In this document: piece by piece, positions 16,410 to 24,692 of the stretch
How positions within the stretch are numbered: the first letter of the stretch is position 1
How the letters are laid out: each line of letters starts with the position of its first letter
Source: Nocardioides_C sp963700955
GTDB lineage: Bacteria > Actinomycetota > Actinomycetes > Propionibacteriales > Nocardioidaceae
Assembly (NCBI GenBank): GCA_963700955.1
Contig: CAVOZH010000012.1
Coordinates: 186,001 to 250,000, forward strand
DNA: 64,000 nucleotides
Direction: 5' to 3'
Notes under the pieces: model-generated
The model's database searches: none
The model's input: only the letters and a program-made list of their open reading frames with translations
What the model was told of the DNA's origin: nothing
Translations under genes and position numbers: made by a program

Positions 16410-17035
16410 CGACCGGCCCGCTGTCCTCGCTGCGCAGGATCACCACGACGCGGCCCGCGCCGATGACCGGCGAGCGCTGCGACATGTGCGCAGAGCCGAT
16501 CGCGGAGGACCATCCGCACGTGGTGAACCTCGAGAGCCGCGCGCTGATGTGCACCTGCCGTGGCTGCTACCTGCTCTTCACCGACCAGCACGCGGAGCTG
16601 CGTTACCGAGCGGTTCCGGACAGGTACCTCTCCTTCCCCGGGTTCACCACCGATCCGCGGCACTGGGAGGAGCTGCAGATCCCGGTTGGACTCGCGTTCC
16701 TGTTCCACAACTCGGTGCAGGGAAGGACCATCGCGTTCTACCCGAGCCCGGCAGGCGCCACGGAGTCCGAGCTCCCGCTCGAGGCCTGGGGCCGGATCGT
16801 CCGAGCGACCCCCGAGCTCGAGGTGCTGCTGCCCGACGTCGAGGCCCTGCTCGTCCGCCACGTCGACGGCAGCGCGAAGTGCAACCTGGTCCCGATCGAC
16901 GCCTGCTACGAGCTCGTCGGACGGTTGCGGCTGCTGTGGAGGGGATTCGACGGTGGCCGCGAGGTGCATGCGGCCATGGACGAGTTCTTCGCGAAGGTCG
17001 ACTCGAGCAGCAGGCCGGTGGCGGAGCGGCCGTGA
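16406..17035 (+). CDS. DUF5947-like hydrogenase-associated protein
   Basis: 209 residues, ATG overlapping the previous stop (ATGA at 16406). The N-terminal 70 residues hold a zinc-finger-like set, ERCDMCAEPIAEDHPHVVN and ALMCTCRGCYLLFTD, with four or five Cys plus His. The rest (AFLFHNSVQGRTIAFYPSPA; KCNLVPIDACYELVGRLRLL) is an alpha/beta domain. By recollection this is the DUF5947 family, found next to group 1h hydrogenases. A chaperone or cluster-assembly role is possible; no biochemical function is known to me. Confidence 0.7.
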   Translation: MTTGPLSSLRRITTTRPAPMTGERCDMCAEPIAEDHPHVVNLESRALMCTCRGCYLLFTDQHAELRYRAVPDRYLSFPGFTTDPRHWEELQIPVGLAFLFHNSVQGRTIAFYPSPAGATESELPLEAWGRIVRATPELEVLLPDVEALLVRHVDGSAKCNLVPIDACYELVGRLRLLWRGFDGGREVHAAMDEFFAKVDSSSRPVAERP

Positions 17036-17718
17036 GCGCTTACACCTTCACCGTCCTCGACGTGTTCGCCGAGCCGTACGCCGCCGCCCCGCAGCTGACC
17101 GCCCGGATCCGGGTCGAGGAGTCCACCGGACAGACCATCCACGCGGTCGCGCTGAGATGCCAGGTGCGGATCGAGCCGCAGCGACGCGGCTACAGCGAGG
17201 AGGAAGCGACCGGGCTCAGCTCGATCTTCGGCGAACGCTCGCGCTGGGTGGACACGCTCAAGCCGTTCATGTGGATGCAGTGCAACACCACGGTGCAGGG
17301 GTTCACCGGTGTCACCGAGGTCGACCTGGCCCTGCCGTGCACGTACGACTTCGACGTGACCGCGTCGAGGTACCTCCACTCGATCGGCCAGGGCACGGTC
17401 CCGCTCACGCTGCTGTACTCGGGCACGGTGTTCACGAAGGGCACCAGCGGGTTCGGGGTCGAGCAGGTGCCGTGGGACTGCGAGTCGAGGTACCAGCTTC
17501 CGGTGTCGGTCTGGCGGCAGATGATCGACCTGTACTACCCCGGCACCGGCTGGATCCGTCTCGACCGCGAGGTGCTGCAGGACCTCGCGGACTACCGCAC
17601 CCGCCACGGCCTGACCACCTGGGACGAGACGGTGACCACGTTGATGAGGTCCGCCCTGCCCGGGGCAGCGAGAGCCGGGGTCCCACCTCGGACAGAGGCA
17701 CGCGGAGGTGGCCGATGA
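17032..17718 (+). CDS. DUF6084-like hydrogenase-associated protein
   Basis: 228 residues from GTG 17032, overlapping the previous stop by four bases. The text FTVLDVFAEPYAAAPQLTAR, TLKPFMWMQCNTTVQGFTG and SRYQLPVSVWRQMIDLYYPG suggests a beta-sandwich without signal peptide or membrane segment. It is recalled as DUF6084, restricted to actinobacterial-type hydrogenase loci. No metal-binding cluster is evident. It is coupled to its neighbours, so stoichiometric expression is likely; function unknown. Confidence 0.7.
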   Translation: MSAYTFTVLDVFAEPYAAAPQLTARIRVEESTGQTIHAVALRCQVRIEPQRRGYSEEEATGLSSIFGERSRWVDTLKPFMWMQCNTTVQGFTGVTEVDLALPCTYDFDVTASRYLHSIGQGTVPLTLLYSGTVFTKGTSGFGVEQVPWDCESRYQLPVSVWRQMIDLYYPGTGWIRLDREVLQDLADYRTRHGLTTWDETVTTLMRSALPGAARAGVPPRTEARGGGR

Positions 17719-19220
17719 GCCTCGACCGGGTGCGCGCCGTCGCCGACGCCGTCCTCTACGAGGGCTACCTGCTGTACCCCTACCGCGCCACCTCCCGGAA
17801 GAACCAGGTGCGGTGGCAGTTCGGGGTGCTGGGCCCACCCGGTGCGGCCGACAACGGCGTCGGCGAGGAGTCGGGCATGTCCGTCCAGTGTCTCCTCACC
17901 AACGGGTCACCAGCGACCGGTGCCACCGACCGGCGGCCCCCCGGCCCGTCACTCACGATCCACCTTCGCTTCCTGCAGCTCCAGACTCGAACGGTGGAGA
18001 GGTACGACGGTCAGGGCGGCCGCTTCATGCCCGTCGACGAGCTCGTGGTGGGCGACGAGCAGTGGCTGTCGTGGGACGAGGCGGTCGAGCAGGAGGTGGC
18101 GCTCGACTACTCCGCCGAAGAGCTGCGCCGCGGTGGGACGAAGGAGGTCGCTGTCGAGGGCCACGAGGACATCGAGGAGATCAGCGCGGGACCCGGTGAG
18201 CCGTCCCGTGGCGACCCGGTCGGTCGGATCGTGCGGCAGCGGTGGCCGCTGCACGCCCGCCTCAGCGCGACCACCGCAGAGGACGAGGGCTACACCAGGC
18301 TCGAGATCCGGATCGACAACCTCTCGCCGGAACCCGGCCCGGGATCCGCCTCCAAGGACACGGCGATCCGGACCTCCGTCATCGGCACGCACCTGATCCT
18401 GGAGGCCGAGGGTGCCCGGTTCGTGTCGGTGATCGACCCGCCCGGCGCCGCTGCCTCACCAGCCCGGCGTTGCGTACAGCATCGGTGCTGGCCGGTCCTG
18501 GCCGGCGAGACGTCGGCGTCCGACGGTGAGGCAGTCACCAGCACCGTCGTACTCGCCTCGCCGATCATCCTCTACGACTTCCCTGAGGTCGCGGAGCAGA
18601 GCGCGGGCGCGCTGTTCGACTCCACCGAGATCGACGAGATCCTCACGCTCAGGGTCATGACGATGACCGACGCGGAGAAGGCGGAGGCACGCGCCACGGA
18701 CCCGAGAGCCCGGGAGATCATCGACCGCTGCGACCACCTGCCGCCCTCGGCCCTGCAACAGCTGCACGGCATCCTGCGCAACCCGCACCCCCTGGCTCCC
18801 GAGACGCCCATGAGCTCAGCCGGTGCCACCGACCTCCGCGACGTCGACCCGCCGGCCTTCGGTGAACCCGATGTCCCGTGGTGGGACCCAGCCGCCGACC
18901 AGGCGGTGCGGCCCGAGCTCGACACGGTAGTCATCGACGGCGTTCCCGTGTCCAAGGGAAGCCTGGTCCGCGTCCACCCTTCGCGTCGAGCCGACGCCCA
19001 GGACCTGTTCTTCGCCGAACGTGTGGCCCGCGTGACCGCCGTGCTGTCCGACGTCGACGGCGGCGTGCACGTCGCCCTCGTGCTCGTCGACGACCCGGCC
19101 GCAGACCTGCACGACTGGTACGGCCGCTACTGGTACTTCGCCCCGGACGAGCTCGAGCCGTTGCCCGGTCGAGGCGTCGAGGAACCACTCACCGAGCACC
19201 GAGAGGAGAGCCGATCGTGA
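17715..19220 (+). CDS. Hydrogenase-associated protein of unknown function (501 aa)
   Basis: 501 residues, ATG overlapping the previous stop (ATGA at 17715). N-terminal sequence LYEGYLLYPYRATSRKNQVR is followed by a large beta-rich region with acidic patches (LSWDEAVEQEVALDYSAEEL; SVIGTHLILEAEGARFVSVI; IILYDFPEVAEQ), then a helical segment (DHLPPSALQQLHGILRNPHP) and a C-terminal 90-residue domain containing VRVHPSRRADAQDLFFAERV and DWYGRYWYFAPDELEPLPG, which looks like an SH3-type barrel. No Cys-rich site or catalytic motif. It belongs to the hydrogenase operon and has no function I know; a scaffold or maturation factor is conceivable. Confidence 0.75.
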   Translation: MSLDRVRAVADAVLYEGYLLYPYRATSRKNQVRWQFGVLGPPGAADNGVGEESGMSVQCLLTNGSPATGATDRRPPGPSLTIHLRFLQLQTRTVERYDGQGGRFMPVDELVVGDEQWLSWDEAVEQEVALDYSAEELRRGGTKEVAVEGHEDIEEISAGPGEPSRGDPVGRIVRQRWPLHARLSATTAEDEGYTRLEIRIDNLSPEPGPGSASKDTAIRTSVIGTHLILEAEGARFVSVIDPPGAAASPARRCVQHRCWPVLAGETSASDGEAVTSTVVLASPIILYDFPEVAEQSAGALFDSTEIDEILTLRVMTMTDAEKAEARATDPRAREIIDRCDHLPPSALQQLHGILRNPHPLAPETPMSSAGATDLRDVDPPAFGEPDVPWWDPAADQAVRPELDTVVIDGVPVSKGSLVRVHPSRRADAQDLFFAERVARVTAVLSDVDGGVHVALVLVDDPAADLHDWYGRYWYFAPDELEPLPGRGVEEPLTEHREESRS

Positions 19221-19336
19221 GAGCAGTCGGAAGGGTGACCACGGTCGTGGTCGTCGCCGCCGTCGCCGCAGGCGTGGTCGTCGGCGTCCGGTCGATCCCT
19301 GACATCAAGCGGTACCTCAAGATCCGCCGGATGTGA
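19217..19336 (+). CDS. 39-residue single-pass membrane peptide (DUF6893-like)
   Basis: Starts with GTG at 19217, overlapping the previous stop by four bases, and ends at 19336. The sequence is VRAVGRVTTVVVVAAVAAG followed by VVVGVRSIPDIKRYLKIRRM: a hydrophobic helix then a strongly basic tail, so it likely sits in the membrane with the tail in the cytoplasm. By recollection such small proteins (DUF6893) recur in actinobacterial-type hydrogenase operons. It could tether the hydrogenase to the membrane. The tight coupling on the upstream side supports that it is real. Confidence 0.7.
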   Translation: MRAVGRVTTVVVVAAVAAGVVVGVRSIPDIKRYLKIRRM

Positions 19337-19365
19337 CCCACGACGTCGAGAGGAGAACGAGTCAC

Positions 19366-19860
19366 GTGAGCCCGCGGGTCCTGGTCGCCGGTGTCGGCAA
19401 CCTCTTCCTCAGCGACGACGGTTTCGGACCCGAGGTCGTGCGACGGCTGCTGACCACGGATGGGCTGTCGGAGGAGGTACGCGTGGTCGACTACGGGATC
19501 CGCGGCATGCACCTGGCCTACGACCTCCTCGACGGGTACGACGTCCTCGTGCTCGTCGACGCCGTCCCCGGAGACGGAGCAGCCGGCGAGGTGACCGTGC
19601 TCGAGGTCGGCAGGAGCCATCTCGGCACCGGCGAGCTGGACGCGCACGGGATGGACCCGGTCTCGGTGTTCGCGAACGTAGAGACGCTCGGCGGGTCACT
19701 GCCCCGGACCTACGTCGTCGGCTGCAGGCCGGCGACCGTGGCTGAGGGGATCGGGCTCTCGGAGAGCGTCGAACGAGCCGTGCCCGTGGCCATGCACACA
19801 GTGCGGCGGCTGGTCGGCGAGGTGGCGGGCGTCAGCCGGACCTCGACCGGGAGGCGATGA
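19366..19860 (+). CDS. Hydrogenase maturation protease (HyaD/HupD type)
   Basis: 164 residues from GTG 19366 after GAGAGGAGAACGAG; the GTG at 19333 would overlap the small membrane gene and add 11 unlikely residues. VLVAGVGNLFLSDDGFGPEV holds the first conserved acid that binds nickel of the precursor, VLVLVDAVPGDG the second, and ELDAHGMDPVSV the His. It cleaves the large subunit after His575 once nickel is inserted. Its location inside the structural operon indicates it is dedicated to HhyL. Confidence 0.9.
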   Translation: MSPRVLVAGVGNLFLSDDGFGPEVVRRLLTTDGLSEEVRVVDYGIRGMHLAYDLLDGYDVLVLVDAVPGDGAAGEVTVLEVGRSHLGTGELDAHGMDPVSVFANVETLGGSLPRTYVVGCRPATVAEGIGLSESVERAVPVAMHTVRRLVGEVAGVSRTSTGRR

Positions 19861-19862
19861 CC

Positions 19863-20138
19863 ATGTGTCTTGGGATCCCGGGACAGGTCGTCGAGCTCGT
19901 CGAGGGCTACGACGGCCAGCTCGCACTCGTGGACGTGCAAGGAGCGCAGCGCCGGATCAACATCGGGATGCTCGAGGACGAGCAGGTCTCGCCCGGCGAC
20001 TGGGTCCTGATCCACATGGGCTTCGCGTTGGACCGCATCGACGAGGCCGGCGCCCGTGAGGCCCTGGCCGGGCTGGAGCTGATCGGAAGGGCCCGTGAAG
20101 ACGCGCAGGACCAGCTGCGGGGCGGGTCCCATGGTTGA
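19863..20138 (+). CDS. hypC: Hydrogenase maturation chaperone HypC
   Basis: 91 residues. The start at 19863 yields MCLGIPGQVVELVEG, placing the essential Cys at position 2; the ATG at 19857 would put two residues before it and is rejected. HypC carries the Fe(CN)2CO group with HypD and binds the large-subunit precursor. The OB-like barrel continues with ALVDVQGAQRRINIGML and DWVLIHMGFALDRID. It overlaps the next gene by eight bases. Confidence 0.92.
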   Translation: MCLGIPGQVVELVEGYDGQLALVDVQGAQRRINIGMLEDEQVSPGDWVLIHMGFALDRIDEAGAREALAGLELIGRAREDAQDQLRGGSHG

Positions 20139-20922
20139 GACGAGGGGCCGTGATGTGCCCGGGCCCGTGCTCTTCGCCAGGTACGCCTTCCCGCCGAACT
20201 CGCACGGCTACTGCGGACCTGCCGACCACGCGGCGTTCTTCGAGTACGGCGTCTCGGGCGCCGACGACGGGGGTCTGCGAGCACTGGCACGGCAGTTCGC
20301 CGGCGCCTGGCCCTACCTCGAGCTGATCGCGCACGCCACGGGCCTGGAGGACCCGCTCGACCGGCGGGTCGTCGAGGCCTACTGGGTGGGCAGCCCCCGC
20401 CTGGACAAAGTCGGGACCAGGGAGATCGGGAGCTCGATGGAGGACCGGTTCAGGTACCTCACCGGCCCGCGGTTCCACACGCTCGCCGAGAGCGTGCTCG
20501 GTGGAGGGGTGCCTCACCACAGCTTCGCCGTGTTCTGCATCTACCCCTGGACCGGGCTGCTCAGCGACGGCCGCAAGGCCAGGCACGCCCTGACCGTGCT
20601 GGACCGGTGCCGGATCAGGTGGGGCAAGGTGCTGGCCACCCAGGGCGACCAGGTGGTCGTCGAGTCCTCTCCGCTGACCTTCGACGGGCGAACTCTCTCC
20701 CTTGGTCCCCCGATGACGGAGACGGCGGTCAGGTCGGTCGACGGGACCGGGATGGTGACCGGCCTTCAGGTGGGTGACTGGGTCTCGCTGCACTGGGAGT
20801 GGGTCTGCGACCGGCTGAACCAGCGCCAGGTGGCCTTCCTACGCGGCTACACCCTGAAGCACCTGGACATCGTGAACACGGGAAACCTTCACTCCGGCCC
20901 GGCGAAGCTGCTGGAGATCTGA
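20131..20922 (+). CDS. DUF6390-like hydrogenase-associated protein
   Basis: 263 residues from ATG 20131, overlapping hypC. RYAFPPNSHGYCGPADHAAF begins a soluble domain; conserved-looking blocks are EDRFRYLTGPRFHTLAESVL, GGVPHHSFAVFCIYPW and DWVSLHWEWVCDRLNQRQVA. By recollection this is the DUF6390 family of actinobacterial hydrogenase loci. The several His and Cys residues could bind metal, but no standard motif is seen. It ends the operon and overlaps the 3' end of the convergent ABC ATPase gene. Confidence 0.7.
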   Translation: MVETRGRDVPGPVLFARYAFPPNSHGYCGPADHAAFFEYGVSGADDGGLRALARQFAGAWPYLELIAHATGLEDPLDRRVVEAYWVGSPRLDKVGTREIGSSMEDRFRYLTGPRFHTLAESVLGGGVPHHSFAVFCIYPWTGLLSDGRKARHALTVLDRCRIRWGKVLATQGDQVVVESSPLTFDGRTLSLGPPMTETAVRSVDGTGMVTGLQVGDWVSLHWEWVCDRLNQRQVAFLRGYTLKHLDIVNTGNLHSGPAKLLEI

Positions 20923-21908
20923 GCAGGTGCCTCGCCGCAGCGGTCGCGGAGGCCCCAGCTCCGACGCAGCCCCCAGGTGACCGCCTCCCCCGCCCGGTGT
21001 GCGGGCGGACCTGGCCTGCGCACCAGCACCGTCCCGAGCTCGCTCTCCACCCTGTAGTCCGAGTGCGGGCCGTGGAACGACACCTCGACCAGCCGCCCGT
21101 GCAGGGGGCCGTCGAGGTACGCCCAGTCCGGCCGCACCAGCAGCGTCCCGGCACCCTCGGGTGAGGCGATCACCGACGCCGGGCCGGTCAGCCGGGCCGC
21201 CCAGACGTCGACCGGCTCGTCGTACACCCGTTGCGGCGTCCCGACCTGGACGAGCCTTCCGGCGTCGAGCAGGGCGACGCGGTCGGCCAGGCCGAGGGCC
21301 TCCTCCGCGTCGTGGGTGGAGTAGAGCGCTGCCGCGCCGCTGGCTCGCCGGCGCGAGACGAGCTCGTCGAGGAACACCCCACGGAGGTGGGTGTCGAGGT
21401 GCGCGGTCGGCTCGTCGAACAGGTACAGGGAGGCATGGCGGGCCAGCGCCCGGGCCAGGCCGACCCGCTGCTGCTCCCCGCCCGAGAGCTCGCTGGGACG
21501 CCGGCGCGCCAGATGGGCGATGTCCAGGCGGTCGAGGATGTCCATCGCCTCGGCGCGGGCGGCTTCCGGGGCCATTCCGCGTCGGCGCGCCGGGTACGCG
21601 ACGGTGTCGAGGGCGGACAGGTGCGGCCACAGGGCGTAGTTCTGGAACACGACGGCGACGTCGCGCCGGTTCGGTGCCTCTGCATGCGTCGCTGAGGCGA
21701 CACACCGGCCGTTGATGCGGACCTCGCCGGCCTGGGGCGCCTGGAAGCCGGCCACCGTGTGCAGGATCGTCGACTTCCCCGCTCCGGACGGGCCGAGGAG
21801 GGCGAGCACCTCCCCCTGCGCCACGGTGAGCGTGACCGCATGGACAGCCGGCTGTCCGGCGTAGCCGACGGACAGGTCCTGCAGCGCGAGTGCCGGCTCA
21901 GACCGCAT
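20889..21908 (-). CDS. ABC transporter ATP-binding protein, ferric iron/spermidine-type
   Basis: 339 residues from ATG 21908. LLGPSGAGKSTILHTVAGF is Walker A, VFQNYALWPHLSALDTVAYP the Q-loop, LSGGEQQRVGLARALARHAS the signature, LYLFDEPTAHLD Walker B, and STHDAEEALGLAD the switch His. The C-terminal 90 residues resemble the TOBE regulatory domain of FbpC/PotA-type ATPases. It powers import through the upstream two-domain permease, whose stop it overlaps by 11 bases. Its own stop lies inside the convergent hydrogenase operon. Confidence 0.9.
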   Translation of the reverse strand: MRSEPALALQDLSVGYAGQPAVHAVTLTVAQGEVLALLGPSGAGKSTILHTVAGFQAPQAGEVRINGRCVASATHAEAPNRRDVAVVFQNYALWPHLSALDTVAYPARRRGMAPEAARAEAMDILDRLDIAHLARRRPSELSGGEQQRVGLARALARHASLYLFDEPTAHLDTHLRGVFLDELVSRRRASGAAALYSTHDAEEALGLADRVALLDAGRLVQVGTPQRVYDEPVDVWAARLTGPASVIASPEGAGTLLVRPDWAYLDGPLHGRLVEVSFHGPHSDYRVESELGTVLVRRPGPPAHRAGEAVTWGLRRSWGLRDRCGEAPAQISSSFAGPE

Positions 21909-23571
21909 CCAGCACATCCCGGGGAAGGGCGAGCTGCGGTTCCGGCGTGCGGACGAGGCGCAGGACCCACCAGAACAGCACTGCCGGGACAGCCACCAAG
22001 GCGGTGACCAGGACAGACAGGGCCGCGGTCGGCCCTATCCCCCCGAGCTCCTGGCTGTTGAGCACCACCACCGCCAGCGTCTCGCTGCCGGGTCCGTAGA
22101 GAAGGCTCGACATCGTCACCTCGTGCAGCGCGGTCAGCAGGCAGACCAGCCAGGCACCCATCAGGGCCGGCATCAATGGCCGGAGCCCGACTGTCCTTGC
22201 CGCCGTCCACCCAGACGCGCCGCTGGCGCGAGCCGCATGCAGCTCGTCGGGCGGTAGCCGGTCGAGCGCTCCCGAGACGGGGCGGTGCGCGAAGGCCCAC
22301 AGTTTCGCGAGGTAGGCAAGCAGGATGAGCATCAACGTGTCGGCCAGCCATCGCCCGTAGCTGATCAGGAGAGCGACCGCGAGAGTGGACCCTGGCAGGA
22401 CCAGGGTGAGGGTGACCAACGACGACAACGGACGGCCCCAGCGACGGCGCTCGAAAACGGCGACACACGCGCCGAGCACGGTGAGCAGCGACGCGGCCGT
22501 GACAGCCAGCACCACGCTGCGGGCGACGGCCTCGAGAGTCCGCGCGGTCATCACGTCTCGGAAGTTGTCCGTCGTCCAGTTCGACGGGGCGGGCGGGAGA
22601 CCGACTGCTTGGGTGACAGCGGCCGCGACGAGCGCCAGCAAGGGCAGGGCGACCGCGACCGCGAGGTACACCGCCAGTGCCGCCGCGATCCACCGACCGC
22701 TAGCCGGTCCCCCGACCGATGTGACCGTTCCTTCCGAGACGGCCAGGCGCCTGACTCGGAGCCGGGGACCGAGCAGGGCGTCTGCCGGCACGACGACCGC
22801 GACCGCAAGCACCACCAGCAGCAAGGCGAGGCCGACGGCCTCGACGAACGACGACGGGTCACCGCCGAGTGAGAGGTTCGCGTAGATCCGGGTGGTGACC
22901 GTGGTGAAGCCTGCGGGCGCGCCCATCACCTCGGGGATGGCGAACGCGCCGAGTGTCAGCACGAAGACGAGAACCGCGGCCGCCGCAAGTGCGGGCCGCA
23001 GCAGCGGCAGGGTCACCGTCCGAAGCACCGTCAAGGCTCCTGCGCCCGAAGCGCGTGCCGCTCGTTCCAGGTTCGGCTCGGCCCGGGTGGCCAGCCCGAC
23101 GGCGGTGACGAGGTAGGCAAGCGGCACCGCGTTCACGGTGAGCACGACCGCGACGCCCACCGGCCCGCGCACCCCGTCCCACCCGATCCCGAGCAGCGAC
23201 TCGGTGAACCCTGCCGCGCCGTAGGCCTGGGTCCAGCTGTAGGCGAGCACGAAGTCAGGAACCAGGATGGGCAGCAGCACGGCCACCCGCCAGAGCACTC
23301 GACCAGGGACGTCTGATCGTCTCAGCGCGAGCGCCAGCAGCGTGCCGACGGGGACCGCGGTCGCGGTGACGACCGCGGCCAGAGCAAGGGTGTGGGCGAC
23401 AGCCGTGCCCAGGCCAGGCGAGGTCAGTACCCGGGTGACGTGTCCGTCGCTCTCCTGCCACACTGTCTGGGCCAGGCGCAGGAGGGGGAAGACCACGAGT
23501 ACGCCGGCCAGGGCGACGACCGCGGCGAGGACACCGCGCTCGACGGCCACGGCTGATGCCTCACGGCGCAT
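21898..23571 (-). CDS. Two-domain ABC permease, ferric iron type (FbpB-like)
   Basis: 557 residues from ATG 23571; a GTG two codons upstream overlaps the binding-protein stop and is the alternative. About twelve membrane helices fall into two halves, each with the inner-membrane permease EAA-like loop (ERAARASGAGALTVLRTVTL and HAARASGASGWTAARTVGLR). Fused double permeases are usual for iron(III), thiamine and 2-aminoethylphosphonate importers. With the ATPase and binding protein it forms one complete uptake system. Confidence 0.9.
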   Translation of the reverse strand: MRREASAVAVERGVLAAVVALAGVLVVFPLLRLAQTVWQESDGHVTRVLTSPGLGTAVAHTLALAAVVTATAVPVGTLLALALRRSDVPGRVLWRVAVLLPILVPDFVLAYSWTQAYGAAGFTESLLGIGWDGVRGPVGVAVVLTVNAVPLAYLVTAVGLATRAEPNLERAARASGAGALTVLRTVTLPLLRPALAAAAVLVFVLTLGAFAIPEVMGAPAGFTTVTTRIYANLSLGGDPSSFVEAVGLALLLVVLAVAVVVPADALLGPRLRVRRLAVSEGTVTSVGGPASGRWIAAALAVYLAVAVALPLLALVAAAVTQAVGLPPAPSNWTTDNFRDVMTARTLEAVARSVVLAVTAASLLTVLGACVAVFERRRWGRPLSSLVTLTLVLPGSTLAVALLISYGRWLADTLMLILLAYLAKLWAFAHRPVSGALDRLPPDELHAARASGASGWTAARTVGLRPLMPALMGAWLVCLLTALHEVTMSSLLYGPGSETLAVVVLNSQELGGIGPTAALSVLVTALVAVPAVLFWWVLRLVRTPEPQLALPRDVLDAV

Positions 23572-23573
23572 GC

Positions 23574-24605
23574 TCACCCGCCGAACAGGTTCTGGTACTC
23601 GCTCAACAGGCGATCCCGCTGCTGGGAGATGGCGGCCCAGTCCGGGAGCACGACCGGCGCTGCCTTGGGGACGGTCGGACCGTCGATGCCCTCCATCGTC
23701 GGGTAGGACCCGGACCCGGCCACCGTCTTCTGCCCGTCCTTGCCGACCACGTAGGCGATGAAGTCCTTGGCTGTCCCGGAGTCGGCGCTGTGTCTGGCCA
23801 GCGCCACCGGGCCGTAGATCGCGACCGCGCCCGGCTCCGGCCACACCACGTCGATGGGTGAGCCACTGTCCTTGGCCTTGTAGGCCGACGTCGCGATCGT
23901 GATGCCCGCGTCGTAGACCCCCTGGGCCACGCCGACAGTGACCTCGTCGGGGCTGCTGACCTGCGTTGCGCCGGTGCCCTTCAGGCCCTTGTAGAACTGC
24001 ATCCCGTAGCCAGGGGCCTGCGCGAAGTATCCGAGTGCCCCGAGTGCGGACGCGGCCACGCCCGGGTCGGGGACGGCCACCTTGTAGTCGCCGTCGGTCA
24101 GGTCCTTCCACGAGGTCGGCGCCGGGGTCCCGTCGTGGTGGACCGCAACCATGTAGAGGATGTGTGCGCCCACGTAGTCGGCGGTGCGGAACTCCTTGGG
24201 GATCCCCGACGCGTCGTCCGGCACCCAGCCTCCGACCAGGTCCTGGTCGACGTACGCCTGCATCGTCAGGGGATCGCAGGCCCAGATGACGTCTGCCCGC
24301 AGCCCACCAGAGCGCTTGTCGCCGGCCACTCGGGCGTTCAGCTCGCCGGTCGGCGCCCGGAAGAGCTTCACCCGTGCACCGGGGTTCGCCTTCTCGAACT
24401 CCGCGATGACCGGCTGGATGGTCTCGTCACCCACGCAGGTGTAGACGGTGATGGACTTGTTGGGAACCGAACCTGCGCTCGAACCGCCGTCGCAACCGGC
24501 GAGGGCGAGAAGTGCGAGAGCGGACAAGGCCATCGCTGCAGAGATGTGTGTTCTCGTGCGACTGGTGCGCGACGCCCCCGAGAGGCCCGTTCGATGAGCA
24601 CTCAT
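23574..24605 (-). CDS. Extracellular solute-binding lipoprotein, ferric iron-type
   Basis: 343 residues from ATG 24605. The signal has a hydrophobic core SAAMALSALALLALAGC ending in a lipobox, so the protein is anchored outside. The mature part SITVYTCVGDETIQPVIAEF with FEKANPGARVKLFRAPTGEL, and VIWACDPLTMQAYVDQ, follows the AfuA/FbpA cluster pattern; the substrate could be Fe(III) or another polyvalent ligand. No clear pair of adjacent Tyr for Fe(III) is visible, so specificity is open. First of three ABC genes, downstream of the reductase. Confidence 0.85.
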   Translation of the reverse strand: MSAHRTGLSGASRTSRTRTHISAAMALSALALLALAGCDGGSSAGSVPNKSITVYTCVGDETIQPVIAEFEKANPGARVKLFRAPTGELNARVAGDKRSGGLRADVIWACDPLTMQAYVDQDLVGGWVPDDASGIPKEFRTADYVGAHILYMVAVHHDGTPAPTSWKDLTDGDYKVAVPDPGVAASALGALGYFAQAPGYGMQFYKGLKGTGATQVSSPDEVTVGVAQGVYDAGITIATSAYKAKDSGSPIDVVWPEPGAVAIYGPVALARHSADSGTAKDFIAYVVGKDGQKTVAGSGSYPTMEGIDGPTVPKAAPVVLPDWAAISQQRDRLLSEYQNLFGG

Positions 24606-24692
24606 CTTCGGAGCATACGCGGGGCAACCGGAGTCGGCCACCGGCGACAAAAACGCCTCCCGGCTACCAGGTAGGCCGTCTGTCCGGCGGGC

